Shown here: positions 32,958 through 41,709 of the stretch, piece after piece
Layout of the letters: every line of letters begins with the position of its first letter
Numbering within the stretch: position 1 is the first letter of the stretch
NCBI GenBank assembly: GCA_903849645.1
Contig: CAINJJ010000037.1
Coordinates: 1-64,000, forward strand
Reading direction: 5' to 3'
Source: an uncultured Acidobacteriaceae bacterium
Lineage (GTDB): Bacteria > Acidobacteriota > Terriglobia > Terriglobales > Acidobacteriaceae
Length of the DNA stretch: 64,000 bases
Notes under the pieces: generated by a model
What the model was told of the DNA's origin: nothing
Databases searched by the model: none
Seen by the model: only the letters and a program-made list of their open reading frames with translations
Translations under genes and position numbers: made by a program

Positions 32958-33317
32958 CTTCGGTGCAGATGGAGATTGGAATCCAGGAGGTCCTGGCGAA
33001 TTACCGTATCGATTGTCTTTCGCTCTTTGGCGCAAGATGACGCTAGATTACCACTGTCCTGGCCCTGTGGGAACAAATTACCTCTTATTTGCCAAGCATT
33101 GTGGGCATGCCCTCTGAACCGGGGTTCCAATTCCGCCAGAGTCCGCGGATACTTCTCACCCATTCTCCGTCCATAGGCCAAACACCACTGGTTGTAGGGA
33201 CATGATACAAATTGATACCCATCTCTCGCCGAATGGTCGACCGCATCCCCGAGGAATGGGCGCGAAGCATCGATCCCAGGTCTCACATTCACAAACAGGG
33301 TGCGCCCAGGTCCTGGT
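32958..33317. other. Gap between hypothetical gene and SDR gene
   Basis: 360 bases. A minus-strand open frame runs through it with some protein-like character (tryptophan- and tyrosine-containing, for example YQFVSCPYNQWCLAYGRR), but it has no recognised family or ribosome site and overlaps the SDR gene end in another frame. It may be a decayed gene. Confidence 0.35.
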
Positions 33318-34148
33318 TCAGCGAAATCTTTGAGATACGGGCCATCCGCCTCCCGCATCCTGATGCTTGGTCATGCCGCCCATCACTTTGCCCATGATGA
33401 GGCTGCGGAGACCTCGTGGGAGCGGCAGCAGAGAATATGTCAACAGTTTGCTCAGGCGGCCGGGAATCACCCTTCCCTGCTTGCCCAAGGCATTCAGCGA
33501 GGTGCGCGCCACCACCGCAGGGGACACGGCGGCGCCCATGACCATGTTGGCTCGCGCCGCGAACCCACTTTGAACCGGACCCGGAGCGGAGGCGAGCACG
33601 TCGATGTTCTTTGGCTTGAGTTCAATCCGCATCGCCTCGGCAAGTGACTGAACATAAGCTTTCGTGGCGGCGTAATGCGCCGCTTGTGGAACACCCTGCC
33701 AACCCACAAGAGAAGAGAGCAAGATGATCCCTCCTCTGCCGCGTTGCGCGAACCGGTTCCCGAATAGGACGCACTGTTCAAGAACCGCATAGCAATTCAG
33801 GTCCAGCATATTGCGCTCCTGCTTCAGATTGGCTTGAAGCAGCGGACCAGAAGTGCCATACCCCGCAGACGCAACAAGGAGACCGATGTCCATGCCCTGA
33901 GTGGTGCGTTCAAGTTCGGCCAGCCCCTCTGGCGCACTGAGGTCAGCGGCGACAACCAGCACCTCAGTGCCATGCTTTGCGCGAATCCGATGTGCCAACT
34001 CATCTAGCCGGTCAGCCCGTCGAGCGACTGCCACGAGGTTTAACCCGCGCTCCGCCAATTGCTCCGCAAATGCGTGGCCGATGCCGTCGGAGGCGCCTGT
34101 CACCACAGCCCATGCTCCGTACTTGCTCAAGAATTCACTCTTGTTCAT
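33318..34148 (-). CDS. Short-chain dehydrogenase/reductase
   Basis: 276 residues of the classical SDR fold. Cofactor motif TGASDGIG (about 18-25), arginine-rich ARRADR following strand 2 suggesting NADP preference, the LSS active-site serine region and Y-x3-K in HYAATKAY. C-terminal residues are basic and variable. Its start overlaps the TetR gene stop by 4 bases, so it is the likely target of that repressor. Substrate not predictable. Confidence 0.9.
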   Translation of the reverse strand: MNKSEFLSKYGAWAVVTGASDGIGHAFAEQLAERGLNLVAVARRADRLDELAHRIRAKHGTEVLVVAADLSAPEGLAELERTTQGMDIGLLVASAGYGTSGPLLQANLKQERNMLDLNCYAVLEQCVLFGNRFAQRGRGGIILLSSLVGWQGVPQAAHYAATKAYVQSLAEAMRIELKPKNIDVLASAPGPVQSGFAARANMVMGAAVSPAVVARTSLNALGKQGRVIPGRLSKLLTYSLLPLPRGLRSLIMGKVMGGMTKHQDAGGGWPVSQRFR

Positions 34149-34759
34149 TGCATTGTCTCCAGAAACTCAGGTGTCTTTTCACCACAAAAGGCTTGCTCGA
34201 AGAATGCTCGTCCAGCCTCCAGAATCTGCCTCTGGCGCTCCTTGCTGGAATGTGCTCGCGCCGTCATCATGCATCCGGCCATTGATGGAAACAACACCAG
34301 AAATGCAGCTTTACGTTGCCCTGCAGTTTTCCCTGGCATGAGGAAGGCGAGCCGGTCCAAGTAAGCGTCCAGCGCCTGACTCACTGCCCGCTTCATGTCC
34401 CGCGGCATGCGCGCCATCTCTGTGCCCATTGCTGCCAAAGTGCACCCAATATCCGGGTGTTTCACGTGCGCTTCACTCAAATAGCTGGCGATGACCCGCT
34501 TCAGGGCCTCGCCACGCGACAGGCCTCCGGCAAGTTCAGCAAATTGAGTCGCGGTCTGGGCGAGCGCTGCCTGAACAGCCTCCTTGAGAAGTTGATCCTT
34601 GCTGGAAAAATGCTTGTAGAAGCCCCCATGCGTGAGGCCGGTGGCCTTCATCACGTCCGCCACGCGAACGTTCTCGCTTCCCTTCGCGCGAAACTGCCTC
34701 CCGGCCGCGGTTACGATTCGCTCCCTGCTCTGTCCCTTATGGTCGACTGCATATCGCAT
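34145..34759 (-). CDS. TetR-family transcriptional regulator
   Basis: 204 residues from the ATG at 34759. The N-terminal HTH is typical: RERIVTAAGRQFRAKGSENVRVADVMKATGLTHGGFYKHFSSKDQLLKEAV. The C-terminal ligand domain (ALAQTATQFAEL, HPDIGCTLAAMGTEMARMP) resembles the AcrR/NemR-like subgroup that controls reductases. It heads a two-gene unit with the SDR gene. Confidence 0.9.
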   Translation of the reverse strand: MRYAVDHKGQSRERIVTAAGRQFRAKGSENVRVADVMKATGLTHGGFYKHFSSKDQLLKEAVQAALAQTATQFAELAGGLSRGEALKRVIASYLSEAHVKHPDIGCTLAAMGTEMARMPRDMKRAVSQALDAYLDRLAFLMPGKTAGQRKAAFLVLFPSMAGCMMTARAHSSKERQRQILEAGRAFFEQAFCGEKTPEFLETMQ

Positions 34760-34888
34760 GTCCAATGAGATTATGCTCATCATCCAATGGATTCAAAAAG
34801 TGAACCCTCGGAATGTGAACCGGGCTCGAACTGATGCTGAACTGCAAGGTTTCATGGATTTGCGTCGCCTATCAGCGCAACCGCTCAC

Positions 34889-35170
34889 CATACGCCCCAG
34901 GCTCCGCTCGAGCATCACCTGAAGGCGCTCCGGGCGCCCTCCATGCTGAGTGAGTACGATAAGCTGGCGCGCACCTGCGCGGTGGAGAAGGCAACCTTCC
35001 TCACTTATCTGCTTCAACTCACTGAGCTGGAGTTACTGGACCGAGTGCCGCATGCTGTAGGCCGGGTTCCCCGCGGACAGGGCTTCGTCCGTGGGGTGGA
35101 GGCGAAGTTCCCCGTGGTCAAGAACCTCAACAGCTTCGACTTCCTCGCCATCCTCGCAGTGATGCACTGA
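34889..35170 (+). pseudogene. IS21-family istB remnant
   Basis: The frame reads TPQAPLEHHLKALRAPSMLSEYDKLARTC, then YLLQLTELELLDR and AKFPVVKNLNSFDFLAI, which follows the N-terminal order of IstB helper ATPases. The start codon is gone, the segment after LLDR is altered, and the frame ends before the Walker A region. Neither istA nor terminal repeats are visible. A fossil of an insertion sequence inside the nuo insertion. Confidence 0.75.
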
Positions 35171-35242
35171 CCGCATCATCCCTCTCATCTGTTCCTCGGT
35201 CAGCGCCAGCGGACATTCGCGCCGGCTTCATGCACGTTTGCC

Positions 35243-35449
35243 TCAGTTGGTTTTGCAGCCGGCGTCTTTCAACCCCATGGCACGAAAGATGGACATGGCC
35301 GGGCACCAGTTGGTGAAGGCCGACTGTAACAGATTCAGTCCGACGAATGCCGTTAGCCAAAGCCAGTTGGGCGAAACATAGTGGGCTAGAGCGAGGGATA
35401 ACAACACCATTGCGCCTCCCATCAGGCGTACTGCACGTTCAACTGTCAT
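35243..35449 (-). CDS. YgaP-like transmembrane (DUF2892) protein
   Basis: 68 residues with two membrane segments (MGGAMVLLSLALAHYVS and WLWLTAFVGLNLLQSAF) followed by NWCPAMSIFRAMGLKDAGC, the usual DUF2892/YgaP membrane-domain pattern with a conserved cysteine-proline. It follows the RND pump gene with a 4-base overlap and is likely the last gene of that operon. Role unknown. Confidence 0.85.
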   Translation of the reverse strand: MTVERAVRLMGGAMVLLSLALAHYVSPNWLWLTAFVGLNLLQSAFTNWCPAMSIFRAMGLKDAGCKTN

Positions 35450-38400
35450 AGTGAATCTCCTTCTTCGGTTTCTGATTGAGCTTCAGCCTCCGGCTTGTGA
35501 CCAGAGTGAACCATGTAATAGAGCACCGGAATGGTTGGCCACGAGAGGAACGTCGAGGCCACGGCGCCGGCAATCAACGACAGTGCAAGACCTTGAAAGA
35601 TGGGGTCTGTCAGAATCACGCTGGCGCCTACCACGACCGCGGCGGCTGTGAGCAGCATCGGCCTGAAGCGCGTGGCGCCTGCGTCGATCACGGCTTCAGC
35701 CAGGGGCATTCCCTGGCGGATACGAAGTTCAATGAAATCGACCAGGATGATCGAGTTGCGCACGATGATGCCAGCCCCGGCAATGAAGCCAATCATCGAG
35801 GTCGCCGTGAAGAATGCGCCCAGCATCGCATGAGCCGGCATAATGCCGACCAAGGTTAGCGGGATGGGCGCCATGATGATCAGGGGCACGATGAAGGACC
35901 GGAACCACCCCACCACGAGCACGTAGATCAGCACAAGCACCGCGGCGAAGGCCAGGCCCATGTCGCGAAAGACCTCGATGGTGATGTGCCATTCACCATC
36001 CCACTTCATCGAGTAGTGGTCTGTTGACTCCGGCATCGCAGCGTTGTAGCGGGTTAGCGTATACCCGGCAGGAAGGGTGAGATGGTCGAGTTGCTTGTTC
36101 ATCGCCATGATGGCGTAGACCGGGCTCTCTTCCGCTCCAGCAACATCTCCCGTCACGTAGACAACGCGGTGCAGGTTCTTGTGATAGATGCTGCGCTCTA
36201 TCGTGCTGTGTTCGACGACAACCAACTCGCGCAGCGAAACCATGCCTCCATCTGCTCCCGGCAGGCGAATATTCTGCAGGCCCTGGTCCGATGAACGATC
36301 CGCGCGGTCAACTTCGATCATCGCAGGGACAGGTTCACGTGCCGCTGGATCATGGAGCAGGCCCACCTGCATTCCAGAAGTGGCAAGCGCGAGAGCATGC
36401 GCCACATCAGAGACTGCGATGCCATGCTGCGCCGCCTTCACCTCATCCACGCGAATCGTGAGCCTCGGTTGACGGTCTTCAACGTACCAGTCGGTATCCA
36501 CAACCCCTGGAGTGCTCTGAAAGATGTGCTTGATTTGCTGGGCAACCTGCGTTTGACCATCGAGATCGGGGCCGTAAATCTCGGCCACCAGGGTTTGTAT
36601 AACCGGCGGTCCAGGCGGAACCTCGCTTACCTGAATCCGCGCGCCGTACTGGTTGCCAATCACGACCAGCAGAGGACGGAGACGCTTGGCGATGGCGTGG
36701 CTCTGTATGCCGCGATCTTTTGCGGGCAGCAGGTTCACCTGAATGTCAGCCTGATTCGGTTGACCGCGCATGTAGTAGTGGCGGACCAGCCCATTGAAGT
36801 TATAAGGGCCGGAAGTTCCCGTATAGGCCTGGTAGTTCAATACATCAGGCTGCCGCGCCAGTTCTGCTCCCAACGCCTGGGTTACGCGTGCTGTCTGCTC
36901 GAGTGGGGTGCCGTCGGGCATGTTGATGACTACCTGTAGTTCGCTCTTGTTATCAAAAGGCAGCATCTTGACGCGCACCAGTCCCATGGGCACCAGCGCA
37001 ACCGAGATCAGGAGCAATACCGCCACCCCGATGAAGAACAGGATGCGATTGCGCGCGGACTGGATCAGCGGCGTCATGATGCGCCGATACAACCTGGTCC
37101 GCCAGTTCTCGGTCTCCGGCTCCAGCAACTTGCTCCCTTCAAGATGCTTGCCAAGCAGTCGAAGTGATGCCCAGGGCGAGACTACAAATGCAACCAGCAG
37201 AGAGAACAGCATCGCTGCCGATGCGCCCACTGGAATCGGCCGCATGTAGGGGCCCATCAGCCCGCGAACAAAGGCCATGGGCAGCACCGCGGCAATCACG
37301 GCAAAGGTGGCGAGGATGGTAGGGTTGCCTACCTCGGCAACTGCTTCTACGGCGACGGTACTCATCGACCGGCCGTGATTTTCCGGCAACCGGAAGTGGC
37401 GCACCATATTCTCGACCACAACGATGGCGTCATCGACAAGGATGCCGATCGAAAAGATCAACGCAAACAGGGTTACGCGATTGATCGTGTAACCCATCAG
37501 GTAGAAGACTGACATCGTGAGCGCCAGCGTCACCGGGATTGCCAGCAGCACCACTCCCGACTCGCGCCATCCCAGGAAGAGCGCCACCAGAAAGGTCACG
37601 GACAGCGTTGCCAAGAGCAGGTGCTCCAGCAATTCGTCCGATTTGTTCTTCGCTGTCTCGCCGTAGTTCCGAGTGGTTGTCACCGTCACATCATTTGGTA
37701 TTGTGACGCCCTGCATCTCGTGGATGCGCTTCAGAACGGCATTGGATATATCGGTAGCGTTGGTGCCTTTGCGCTTGGCTACTGTAATTGTCACCGCCGG
37801 ATACTGACCCGCTGCCGATGAACCTGAGTTCGGCGTTCCGAAGACCACATAGTTGGCCGGATCGGCGGCGCCGTCAACAATCTTCTCCGCAACGTCCCGC
37901 AAATAGACAGGATGCCCGCGAACAACGCCCACCACCACGGCTTCCAAGTCTTCACGCCGCGTAAACAGGTTGCCGGCATCTACGCGGACCTCCTGGTTGT
38001 TCTCGGCAAAGGCGCCCGCCTGCACGCTGGCGTTGGCGGCCTGCAGGTGCCCGGCAATGGCCGTTGGCGATAAGCCGTAGGCATTGAGTTTGTCAGTGCT
38101 GAGCACTACGCGCATCGAGCGCGGAAGCCCCCCAATGATGGCCGTCTCCGATACATCTGAAACCTGCCCGATGTTGTGTTGAATCTCGGCGGCGATGGCG
38201 CGAAGTTGATAGCCACTGTAGCGCTCGCCCCACAGGGTCAGCGCAAGGATAGGAACATCGTCGATGGAACGCGCCTTGATCAGAGGCTGCGAAACCCCAG
38301 GCGGTATGCGATCGAAATTCGAGTAGAGCTTGCTGTAGACCTTGATCAGTGCGTCTTCCTGCTGCGTTCCAACCAGAAACCGTACGATGACCAGGCTCTG

Positions 38401-38682
38401 CCCCGGCGCCGAGGTCGAGTAGACATACTCCACACCTGAAATCTGGTGGACCAGGTTCTCAATCGGCAGCGTAACCTGTTGTTCCACCTCGGCCGGGGAC
38501 GCGCCTGGCATGGCGGTCACAATGTCCAGCATCGGAACGAGAATCTGTGGCTCTTCCTCGCGGGGGATAATCACCACGGAGAAGATTCCCAAGGCCAGCG
38601 ATGCCGCGATGAAGAGCGGCGTCAGCTTCGAGTTGAGAAAGGAGTGAGCCAGCCGGCCGGCAATTCCAAGGTCCTGCTTCAT
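35446..38682 (-). CDS. RND-family efflux pump, inner-membrane subunit
   Basis: 1078 residues, the AcrB/MexB layout of 12 membrane segments and two large periplasmic loops. Features: ATLSVTFLVALFLGWRE in TM2-3, the proton-relay pair DD in GILVDDAIVVVENMVRHFR, and repeat-half VRNSIILVDFIELRI. The DD pair argues for a drug/solute (HAE-type) pump rather than a CzcA-type metal pump, though the substrate cannot be read from sequence. It overlaps the adaptor gene by 4 bases. Confidence 0.93.
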   Translation of the reverse strand: MKQDLGIAGRLAHSFLNSKLTPLFIAASLALGIFSVVIIPREEEPQILVPMLDIVTAMPGASPAEVEQQVTLPIENLVHQISGVEYVYSTSAPGQSLVIVRFLVGTQQEDALIKVYSKLYSNFDRIPPGVSQPLIKARSIDDVPILALTLWGERYSGYQLRAIAAEIQHNIGQVSDVSETAIIGGLPRSMRVVLSTDKLNAYGLSPTAIAGHLQAANASVQAGAFAENNQEVRVDAGNLFTRREDLEAVVVGVVRGHPVYLRDVAEKIVDGAADPANYVVFGTPNSGSSAAGQYPAVTITVAKRKGTNATDISNAVLKRIHEMQGVTIPNDVTVTTTRNYGETAKNKSDELLEHLLLATLSVTFLVALFLGWRESGVVLLAIPVTLALTMSVFYLMGYTINRVTLFALIFSIGILVDDAIVVVENMVRHFRLPENHGRSMSTVAVEAVAEVGNPTILATFAVIAAVLPMAFVRGLMGPYMRPIPVGASAAMLFSLLVAFVVSPWASLRLLGKHLEGSKLLEPETENWRTRLYRRIMTPLIQSARNRILFFIGVAVLLLISVALVPMGLVRVKMLPFDNKSELQVVINMPDGTPLEQTARVTQALGAELARQPDVLNYQAYTGTSGPYNFNGLVRHYYMRGQPNQADIQVNLLPAKDRGIQSHAIAKRLRPLLVVIGNQYGARIQVSEVPPGPPVIQTLVAEIYGPDLDGQTQVAQQIKHIFQSTPGVVDTDWYVEDRQPRLTIRVDEVKAAQHGIAVSDVAHALALATSGMQVGLLHDPAAREPVPAMIEVDRADRSSDQGLQNIRLPGADGGMVSLRELVVVEHSTIERSIYHKNLHRVVYVTGDVAGAEESPVYAIMAMNKQLDHLTLPAGYTLTRYNAAMPESTDHYSMKWDGEWHITIEVFRDMGLAFAAVLVLIYVLVVGWFRSFIVPLIIMAPIPLTLVGIMPAHAMLGAFFTATSMIGFIAGAGIIVRNSIILVDFIELRIRQGMPLAEAVIDAGATRFRPMLLTAAAVVVGASVILTDPIFQGLALSLIAGAVASTFLSWPTIPVLYYMVHSGHKPEAEAQSETEEGDSL

Positions 38683-39791
38683 GGCTGGGCCTCGATGCGC
38701 TTGCCGGCGATGTCGCGGTCCCCTGGCGCATCAACCAGCATTTCACCCGAAGAGATGCCCGACAGAACTTCGATGAGATCGCCCTGTTGAGCGCCTGGTG
38801 TGAGGTAGCGAAGTTGCGCAATTCCCTTGCTGTCGAGAACGTACGCACAGGCAAGCGAGCCGCGCATGACCACAGCGGTAAGCGGAATGAGGATTGCCTG
38901 TTTTGCACCGTTGGCAAACTCGGCCGTTCCATACATGCCCGCGCGTAGCTGGCTTGAAGCAGGCAAGTCAATCTTGACCAGAAAGCTGTGACTGGCCGGA
39001 TCGGCAGCAGGCATAACCTCTTGAACGGTCCCTATGACGCTTGTCGCACCTGCGCCGCTGATTGCCACCTGTACCTTGATTCCCTTGTGGACCGCGCCTA
39101 TCGCCGACTCGTCCACAGCGGCCTGCAGTTGCAGGGCTCCTGCCTGATCCACCTGCAGCAGCGGCACACCCGGCGCGGCCATGGTTCCAGGATCGGCCAT
39201 TCGCGACGTCACTACGCCAGAGAACGGTGCAACCAGCCGCGTGTAGCCAAGCATCGTGCGAGCGCCGCTCTCCTGCGCCCGCGCCGCATCGGTCTGGGCC
39301 CGGATCGCGTCAACATTCGCTGCGGCAGCCTCGGCCCGCCGCGATACCTCATCCATCTCCTGCGGGCTTACACTCTTCTGCGACTCAAGCTGCTTGTACC
39401 GGCCCAGTGTGCTCGCCGCCAGTGCGGCGTTCGTCTGTGCGGCAATCTGCGCATTCTGCGCAGCCTTGACTCCGGCCTGTGCCTGCTCCAGCGCAGCGCG
39501 CATCGCCGAATCGTCCAATACGGCCAGCGTCTGTCCTGCCCGTACCATGTCTCCTTCATGCACCAGCACCTGTTGAATACGGCCCATCACCTGCGCGGAC
39601 ACCACCGCGGTCTCCCGCGCATGAACAGTGCCCGTGGAACGCACAATCAGAGGCACCTCTTGCTGCCGGCTCTCCACTACCCGAGCCTGCATTGTTTGTG
39701 CAACCGCCGGTGAAGCGGACTCACCGCTATGACATCCCACCGCCAGAGCCGCGGAGACTAGAAGCAAGCCACCCGATAAGACAGTCTTCAT
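38679..39791 (-). CDS. RND efflux periplasmic adaptor (membrane fusion protein)
   Basis: 370 residues. The signal region ends near VGCHSG, a plausible lipobox (C19), which would anchor the protein by lipid. Then follow the MFP beta-barrel/lipoyl halves (VLVHEGDMVRAGQTLAVLD; YTRLVAPFSGVVTSRMADPGTMA), a long coiled coil around 92-170, and the C-terminal domain. It joins the RND pump to the TolC-like channel; overlaps both genes by 4 bases. Confidence 0.92.
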   Translation of the reverse strand: MKTVLSGGLLLVSAALAVGCHSGESASPAVAQTMQARVVESRQQEVPLIVRSTGTVHARETAVVSAQVMGRIQQVLVHEGDMVRAGQTLAVLDDSAMRAALEQAQAGVKAAQNAQIAAQTNAALAASTLGRYKQLESQKSVSPQEMDEVSRRAEAAAANVDAIRAQTDAARAQESGARTMLGYTRLVAPFSGVVTSRMADPGTMAAPGVPLLQVDQAGALQLQAAVDESAIGAVHKGIKVQVAISGAGATSVIGTVQEVMPAADPASHSFLVKIDLPASSQLRAGMYGTAEFANGAKQAILIPLTAVVMRGSLACAYVLDSKGIAQLRYLTPGAQQGDLIEVLSGISSGEMLVDAPGDRDIAGKRIEAQP

Positions 39792-41143
39792 TGCAATTCC
39801 TCCGCCGCATCGGGAGTAAGAGTCCCTGTCGCGTACAAAAGTTCGGTATAGGACATGGCATTTCCGTAGACGGCATGCCAGTAGTTGGATTGGCTCTGCC
39901 GCTCGGCATCCTCGGCCCGCAGCAGATCTGTGATGGTGGCAAGCCCGGCGCCGTAGCGATTCTTCAGGATGCGCAGGCTCTCGGCGGCTTGGTCCATCGC
40001 CGCCCTTGCCGTTTCCAGCGAAAGGGCCGCAGTCTGCTTGTGAATATGCGCCTGGCTCACTTCGAGCCGCAGATGAAGTTGCGAGGCAGACACCTGCGCG
40101 TCAATCTTCTGCTTCGCCGCGATCTCCCGCGCCAGTTGTGCGCGCTTGCCAATGGGCAGAATGTCCACGCTGATCTGCACGCCGGCAACCCAGTTGCTGC
40201 CCCCCGAACTGCCTATCGAGCCGCGGTCCTCTTCCCAGTTTCCGTACGCGCTCACGCGAGGGCCAAAATCGGACTTTGCCGCTCCAACAGCAGAGCCCTG
40301 CGCCGACCGCGCCTGTCCCAAGGCCGCAAGGTCCGGCCTGGTCTTCGCCGCTGTCGCAATCTCCTGCTCCAGCGGAAGATCAGGAAATGTGTGCGGCTCA
40401 ATCGGCTTCAATTCGGTAGCCTTCAGCTCCGTGGCTCCCATCGCTTCGCTCAATTGCGCCCACGCCAGTTGCAGGTCGCCTTGGGCCGCAATCAGCTCCT
40501 GCTTGCGCGCGGCTGCATTCACCAGGGCCGACATCCGGTCTGACTCCACCGCAAGCCCTGCCTTGACGTGCTCCTCCACTGAAGCCAACAGCGCTGCTGC
40601 CGTCTCCTGCTCATGCTGCGCAACATCGATCTCCCTCTGCGCGTAGAGCACCGACTGGTACGCACCCACAACGCGAAATACGATTTGCTGATCAACTGCC
40701 CTGGCAGACGAGGCGGCGCTCGCCTTGAACAAATCGGCGCGCCTTATCTCCTTCTGTGTCTTGAACGAGTCAAATGCCATCCACGAGCCCGACAACTTCG
40801 TCGAGAAGTCGCCCATCGGCTGCGGACGGTTCAGGGAGTTCACTGCAAAGTCTGCCAGCGTGAATTGATGCTGTCTCAGCTTCGAACCGAACACATAGAC
40901 GGGATCGTCTCCGCGGGAAATGTCCTCGGTAAAGGAGAGTTGCGGCAGCAGCGCAGTGCGCGCCATGGTGGCCGCCGCTTTGGCGTCCTGGTGACCCGCG
41001 CGCGCTATCGCAGTCTCGGGGTTCTGCCCCAGGGCCTGATTGATGGCTTGGCGAAGAGTCAGCGGTTCTTGCGAGGAGGCGACCAGTCCCCCCAACCCAA
41101 GCAGAAGGAAGAGAACCGATATTCGGTAAGGGCGGAAACTCAT
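39788..41143 (-). CDS. TolC-family outer-membrane efflux channel
   Basis: 451 residues from the ATG at 41143, preferred because AAGGA lies 11 bases upstream and a signal peptide (LFLLLGLGGLVASSQ) follows at once. Two repeated outer-membrane-efflux domains with long coiled-coil helices (LTLRQAINQALGQNPETAIARAG; AGLAVESDRMSALVNAAARKQ; NRYGAGLATITDLLRAE). It is the first gene of the efflux operon; expression probably starts from the divergent spacer upstream. Confidence 0.9.
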   Translation of the reverse strand: MSFRPYRISVLFLLLGLGGLVASSQEPLTLRQAINQALGQNPETAIARAGHQDAKAAATMARTALLPQLSFTEDISRGDDPVYVFGSKLRQHQFTLADFAVNSLNRPQPMGDFSTKLSGSWMAFDSFKTQKEIRRADLFKASAASSARAVDQQIVFRVVGAYQSVLYAQREIDVAQHEQETAAALLASVEEHVKAGLAVESDRMSALVNAAARKQELIAAQGDLQLAWAQLSEAMGATELKATELKPIEPHTFPDLPLEQEIATAAKTRPDLAALGQARSAQGSAVGAAKSDFGPRVSAYGNWEEDRGSIGSSGGSNWVAGVQISVDILPIGKRAQLAREIAAKQKIDAQVSASQLHLRLEVSQAHIHKQTAALSLETARAAMDQAAESLRILKNRYGAGLATITDLLRAEDAERQSQSNYWHAVYGNAMSYTELLYATGTLTPDAAEELQ

Positions 41144-41709
41144 GGGGGTTGATGTCCTTGGTTGATGCATTCAAATGGATAAAGTCATGGATTGGGGATT
41201 CTGTTACAAATGGCGGGTGCGTGCACAGCGATTTTTGTAAGAATCGATCTATGGCGCAGTCCGTTCGGCGGGAGTGCGCAGCGCATTTTGCCGCTTTCCG
41301 AGCGATACGCAGTTGCCAGGACGCGAAAGTCCGTCCCGATGTGCCCGCAAGAGAGATTTGTGTCGCCATTCGAGCTTCCGGCGGGTCAAAAACGGCGAAA
41401 TGTTGCACATTGAGATTTCTTCTTAAGGTGGCAGCTTTGTCCCCTGTATACCCGATTCCGCCGCGGAAAGTGCCAATGCTTAGCAGGGAAACTTGCCGTG
41501 ACGAAAGGTATGGCTTGTGATGCAGAGGTCTCCAGACCAGGCCTCAGGTTCCAAAGGTGTAGTCCGTGCTCTGCCAGACTCCATTGCCGAAGGACCGCAG
41601 GCGTACATAAACCCTCGTGGCCGATGGCATGTTGTTCAATGTGGCTTAAAAGCTGAAAACAAAACAGTTGCGGTTGGGTTAAACTCGGTATCGGAGATCG
41701 CTCCAACTC
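41144..41709. other. Divergent spacer of the efflux operon and HTH-propeller gene
   Basis: 566 bases of lower GC between two divergent units. No gene was recognised; several frames of up to 123 codons have no ribosome site or family likeness. Promoters for both units must lie here but no hexamer pair stands out. Confidence 0.5.

Noticed and set aside
32522-33358. 278-codon minus-strand frame
   Set aside because: Its first half looks slightly protein-like, but the second half is antisense to the plus-strand hypothetical gene and a terminator hairpin cuts through it; no ribosome site or family. At best a decayed gene.
41149-41520. 123-codon plus-strand frame in the efflux spacer
   Set aside because: No ribosome site, no family likeness, and it overlaps the signal-peptide end of the TolC gene.
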